Source of the DNA: Dendrophyllia cribrosa
Lineage: Eukaryota > Cnidaria > Anthozoa > Scleractinia > Dendrophylliidae
DNA: 64,000 nt
Assembly: GCA_024195265.1 (NCBI GenBank)
Contig: JAJLRJ010000004.1
Coordinates: forward strand, 3,864,159-3,928,158
Direction of reading: 5' to 3'
Part shown: positions 60,891 through 64,000 of the stretch, piece after piece
How positions within the stretch are numbered: position 1 is the stretch's first letter
Layout: each line of letters begins with the position of its first letter
The notes under the pieces: generated by a model
Database searches by the model: none
What the model saw: the letters and a program-made list of their open reading frames with translations, nothing else
Told to the model about the DNA's origin: nothing
Translations under genes and position numbers: made by a program

Positions 60891-61999
60891 GTGTATCATA
60901 GATTAATAGTTGTTTTAAGGCTCAGCCTAAAACAATAATAATTTCCTCTTTCCACTCGCTCGCAGCGAGTCTTAAACAAAATAAGAGAAGGCTAATGAGG
61001 CCTGGTAGCAGTCATTTTAGAGAGCAAGAAAGGCAGTCGAGAGGAACAAGATGCTGTATATGTGACTAGTTTTAAGCGTATATTTAATTTTTCCAAAATA
61101 TTGAAGTTGCTTATCAGTCCCCTACGACGCATTCCAGGCCTTTTTGCCTCGAAAAATGACTGCTACCCAAGCCAAAGTCGATGCAAATATTTTATTGAAT
61201 GGCATTAAAATGTTACAGAATGATATGCGAAAATGTCGAGAAACTGTTCAATTCAATTATCTTGTTTTTCCAGCTTTTTTCTAAACAATAATGTTCTTGG
61301 CTCGGTATTTCGGAAACTAATCATAGCGCGTGTTCATCCGAGGTTTGCGTCTGTCTCTCTTTCTCAATGCAAAGTACTAATTATAGGAGGGTATGAAAGT
61401 GAAGCAATAAAATGACAGAAATCCACGTTGACATGTTTCAAAACTGAGTTTAAAGTCGATGTTTACTAACGCATTGATATAATAAATATATTGCAAGCAA
61501 AGTAGGCATTTCAGTTTCTTTAATTTTAGGTTGAGTAATTATTTTTATTTAGTGTTCAGTTAGTTTTATTTTGTTTAATTCAGTGTTATATTTTCAATGA
61601 GGTTTTCTGTCTGGATTTCATTCATATTTCGTTGTGGCTAGTTTCACTCGCAAGTAGAAAGTAAAGAATTCAGTAGAAACAAATCCTTGGCTTAATTTTA
61701 AAGCCCTGGATTAGTATCAATCAGCTTTCAAAAAACCGAGCCATGTGAATTAAACCTTGTAAGAAAATAGGTAGAAGAAAATATATGGTTACTTGAAACG
61801 AAGACCTGTAGAAAATATCATACTGTACATCAGTAAACTCTAGTTCTCATTCGTGAGCTGAAATTTGAAAACCGAGAAGAGAGCAACAGGTAAATCGAAA
61901 ATGAAATTCTTCGTGTTCTGATTTCATAAACAGCAGCTTTGTCTGTCTTTGATTCTTCCCCAATGAATTGAACCCGGTTGAAAGGCTAGCGTATGTCGA
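60891..61999. other. Unassigned, 3' flank of the next gene
   Basis: AT-rich sequence with no recognised coding exon on either strand. The minus-strand gene ending at 62000 would have its 3' untranslated region here. Confidence 0.4.
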
Positions 62000-63020
62000 T
62001 CACTTCTCACTCATTTGAAATCCAGCTAACTCAACTTCATGGTTATTCTTGACCAAGGAAACGCCCTAAAAATAGAAAAGATACAAAATCAGTAGACGGA
62101 TGGCGGATTTCACTAGACTCGGCCTCCTGTTCTTCGAGCTCTTTAACTATCATTATCCGCGTCTCCTAATCATAACTAATAAGCATTTTCGTTTCCAAAG
62201 AACTTGTTGCTGATCAAAAGGAATGCTGCATAGCACAGTATTGGTGATGCTAGAATGTCCGCCCAAAATAGAGATAACTGAGAAACATAGTCCCCATACA
62301 TACATACATACATAAACTTTATTTTAACTCGAATTTAAGTGTAGCTTGTAAAGCTAATTTCTTCGAGTATTTTACGTATACCACTTTTCAAAGTATGCTT
62401 ACATGAATTTGTGCTGTTTTCTTTAGCAAACAATCCATTTTTCCTCGGAATAAAGGTTATTTTCGTATTTTTGTAACGAATCTGGTTCAGTTTGAAGACG
62501 AACCTAAAAAAAAAATTGAAACCACCAGAGTAAGCAATAAATGATCAAACTCTAATGGCGGGAAAGTGGATATTGAAGTTCGCCTTACAAACGTTATTGG
62601 CATGTATTGGCAGTGAGAACATTCGTACAATCCATTCCCTCCCTCCCATATCCAATCCAACAGCCCCTTCCCAATCCCAGCCAGACACACAGACACACAC
62701 ACACACACCATCTGTTCCCTAGGTTTCCAATCCGGACTTCTTTGGATAGGCGTGTACTGAGGTTTGTTTGTTAAATTATTATTATTAGTGGTTCTCATCT
62801 AGCTCCGAGGAGTTTTTCTATCTCCAAAAATAAGATTTAGGTTAACAGTTTTGTCTTGAAAATCACTTGCTGGTGATGATTGGCCTAGCTGTCATAAATA
62901 CGTCATATTAAACATACCGATTGAACTTGTCGTTATGACTGTAACCTGCCAAACGTGATGAGAGAAGTTCCAACTCACTTTCACTTTTATTCCCATTCCA
63001 CTGAATGTTTCTCTTTCCAG
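62000..63020 (-). CDS. 3' end of an unrecognised host gene (two exons)
   Basis: Two small exons fit together on the minus strand: 63020-62979 (42 nt, LERETFSGMGIKVK) and 62065-62000 (66 nt, GVSLVKNNHEVELAGFQMSEK, then TGA at 62002-62000). Both acceptors follow pyrimidine-rich tracts (TTTATCATCAG, CTATTTTTAG), the donor is GTGAGT, and frame is kept. Upstream exons would lie to the right, beyond 63020 or outside the window. The sequence is too short to name. Chance assembly is possible, though the splice signals are good. Confidence 0.4.
62297..62312. repeat. (CATA)n microsatellite
   Basis: Four to five CATA units are followed by AAACTTTATTTTAACTCG, which resembles the 3' tails of some LINE-type elements. 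No reverse transcriptase is nearby. Confidence 0.5.
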
Positions 63021-63884
63021 CTGATGATAAATATTGTTAATCTGCAAACTTCAAACGCAATCAGTCAGTACAAGTTATGAAAAGGTGGCAGTTCTCCTAA
63101 TGTAATTCGTGATAATTTATTATCTCCAGTTCTTGTCGGTGATGCCCACAATAGACAAAAATAATTGCAACTCCTGCAATTGGCCTAGTTCCGTAGGTAA
63201 TAGATTGGTGGTAGAGCTCTTTCAATTACGGCAGCACTTATATCATGTTCATGATATGGCAAACTGAACTGCATAGGCTCGAATTCCTACAACTGAGCGC
63301 TTTACTGATAACTGTTTTTAATGGCCAAGGTTTTCATTATCATTTTAACTAACTCATTTATTCTTTCATCCGTAGTTCACTTTTTAATGTAAAATCATTA
63401 TATTATTACTACAGAGCAATAAGAAATTTCAATCTAATATTTGCATTTTTGATTCAAAAAGTTAAAACGAGATTGTATGACCCTCACTTCAATACACACT
63501 GTCCCCTGGTGGTAATGGCAGCCATGATAGAGCTCACCAGTGACCCGATAAAAAACCTGCCTTCATAACAGCACGGTATACTATCGGTTAGCTCTGGGTT
63601 GAGCTACCCTCCATTCAACTGCGCCGATCGTAACGTGCGACCTGCTAGAAGATGTCCCCGTTTTCATCCTGGGTTCGTAGGGATGATCGTTTCAGGGTGC
63701 AGACTGAGATAAATGTTGTTCTGAAAACTTAAAACACAGCAAGTCACTACTGGATTATAATGATCGAATGTCAGTTTTTCTAAAGTAAATATTGAAAAGC
63801 CATTATCTCCTCAGTGTTATTGTTTGTGATGTTCTACAAAAGCCATTATAAAAATACCAGATAAATTGCTTGAACTCAGTTTAG
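63021..63884. other. Unassigned, SINE-like phrases
   Basis: Phrases such as GGTGGTAGAGCTC (63208) and GGCTCGAATTCCTAC (63275) resemble decayed pol III A and B boxes, so tRNA-derived repeats may have inserted here. No coding exon is recognised. Confidence 0.3.
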
Positions 63885-63932
63885 TTTGCATTATATGACA
63901 AACTTTACGGGTTCGAATCCCGTGCAAGGCAG
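63885..63932 (+). repeat. tRNA T-arm-like sequence
   Basis: ACGGGTTCGAATCCCGT can form a perfect 5-bp T stem and 7-base loop, and GCAAGGC follows where the 3' acceptor strand would be. The matching 5' acceptor strand, D arm and anticodon arm were not found upstream, so this is a tRNA-derived repeat remnant, not a tRNA gene. Confidence 0.4.
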
Positions 63933-64000
63933 AATTTAATATTTAATATATTTTACAACTTCCTGGGCCATCGATATTTCCAAGATCGCCGTTTGATTCA

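Noticed and set aside
63885..63932. tRNA gene
   Set aside because: Only the T arm is convincing; no paired acceptor stem, D arm or anticodon arm could be placed.

Overview
The window looks like nuclear DNA of a cnidarian, most likely an anthozoan such as a stony coral. The evidence is low GC content, intron-split genes with GT-AG junctions, a matrix metalloproteinase ending in a ShKT domain (a combination common in cnidarians), and a very dense load of transposons, MITEs and simple repeats. The species assignment is inference. No rRNA, intact tRNA, CRISPR or bacterial operon was seen. Layout: 1-2.2 kb holds nothing clear. A CACTA-like MITE follows at 2239-2571. A dispersed repeat at 2.9-8.9 kb carries a minisatellite and a complete Ngaro-type tyrosine-recombinase retrotransposon (3823-8688) with split direct repeats A1-ORFs-B1/A2-B2. 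A complete host gene for a furin-site, cysteine-switch MMP with a ShKT tail lies on the minus strand (9017-13369, six exons). A TTAA-flanked long-TIR element that captured an exon is at 15554-16888. Nested MITEs and foldback elements fill 17.4-19.6 kb. From about 17.3 to 49.1 kb the sequence is a tandem segmental duplication carrying two copies of a five-exon chymotrypsin-fold serine protease (minus strand; 22070-33343 and 45460-48421). Copy 2 is compact. Copy 1 has lost the arginine at its activation site and has an 8.8-kb insertion inside the (GAAA)n tract of its second intron. A degraded coding element (38901-41150), foldback elements and RecQ-helicase fragments lie between the copies. The 49-64 kb part holds a SINE-like element, more MITEs, a degraded second copy of the 8.8-kb element's genes (52.9-54.5 kb), a 2-kb degenerate satellite (58.4-60.5 kb) and the 3' end of an unrecognised host gene (62.0-63.0 kb).

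The most notable object is the 8.8-kb insertion (23667-32482). The paralogous protease gene supplies an empty site that fixes its edges, and an imperfect 15-bp inverted repeat (CGTTTCCCWAAATTTG-like) sits exactly at both edges. Inside are a large palindrome of 80-bp direct repeats around an almost pure A/T core (24.1-25.0 kb, origin-like), and a spliced gene for a superfamily-3-like helicase with a PCNA-binding-like tail (25523-29499, broken by one in-frame stop). A convergent intact gene encodes a C2H2 zinc finger, a tyrosine-recombinase core and a Myb/SANT domain (31446-29707). Short repeats lie upstream of that gene, and a dense array of 26 GGAAC/GTTCC motifs sits near the right end. A second, rearranged and decayed copy of the same two genes, again convergent, lies at 53.0-54.5 kb. 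I infer a self-replicating, recombinase-borne mobile element (helicase + recombinase + iterons). I do not recognise this combination as a named transposon class, but I could not search for it.

Other parts worth a look: the Ngaro target site can be read from an intact neighbouring repeat unit, giving a 6-bp crossover core. The MITEs with readable target duplications point to CACTA, Harbinger, mariner and TTAA-type families.
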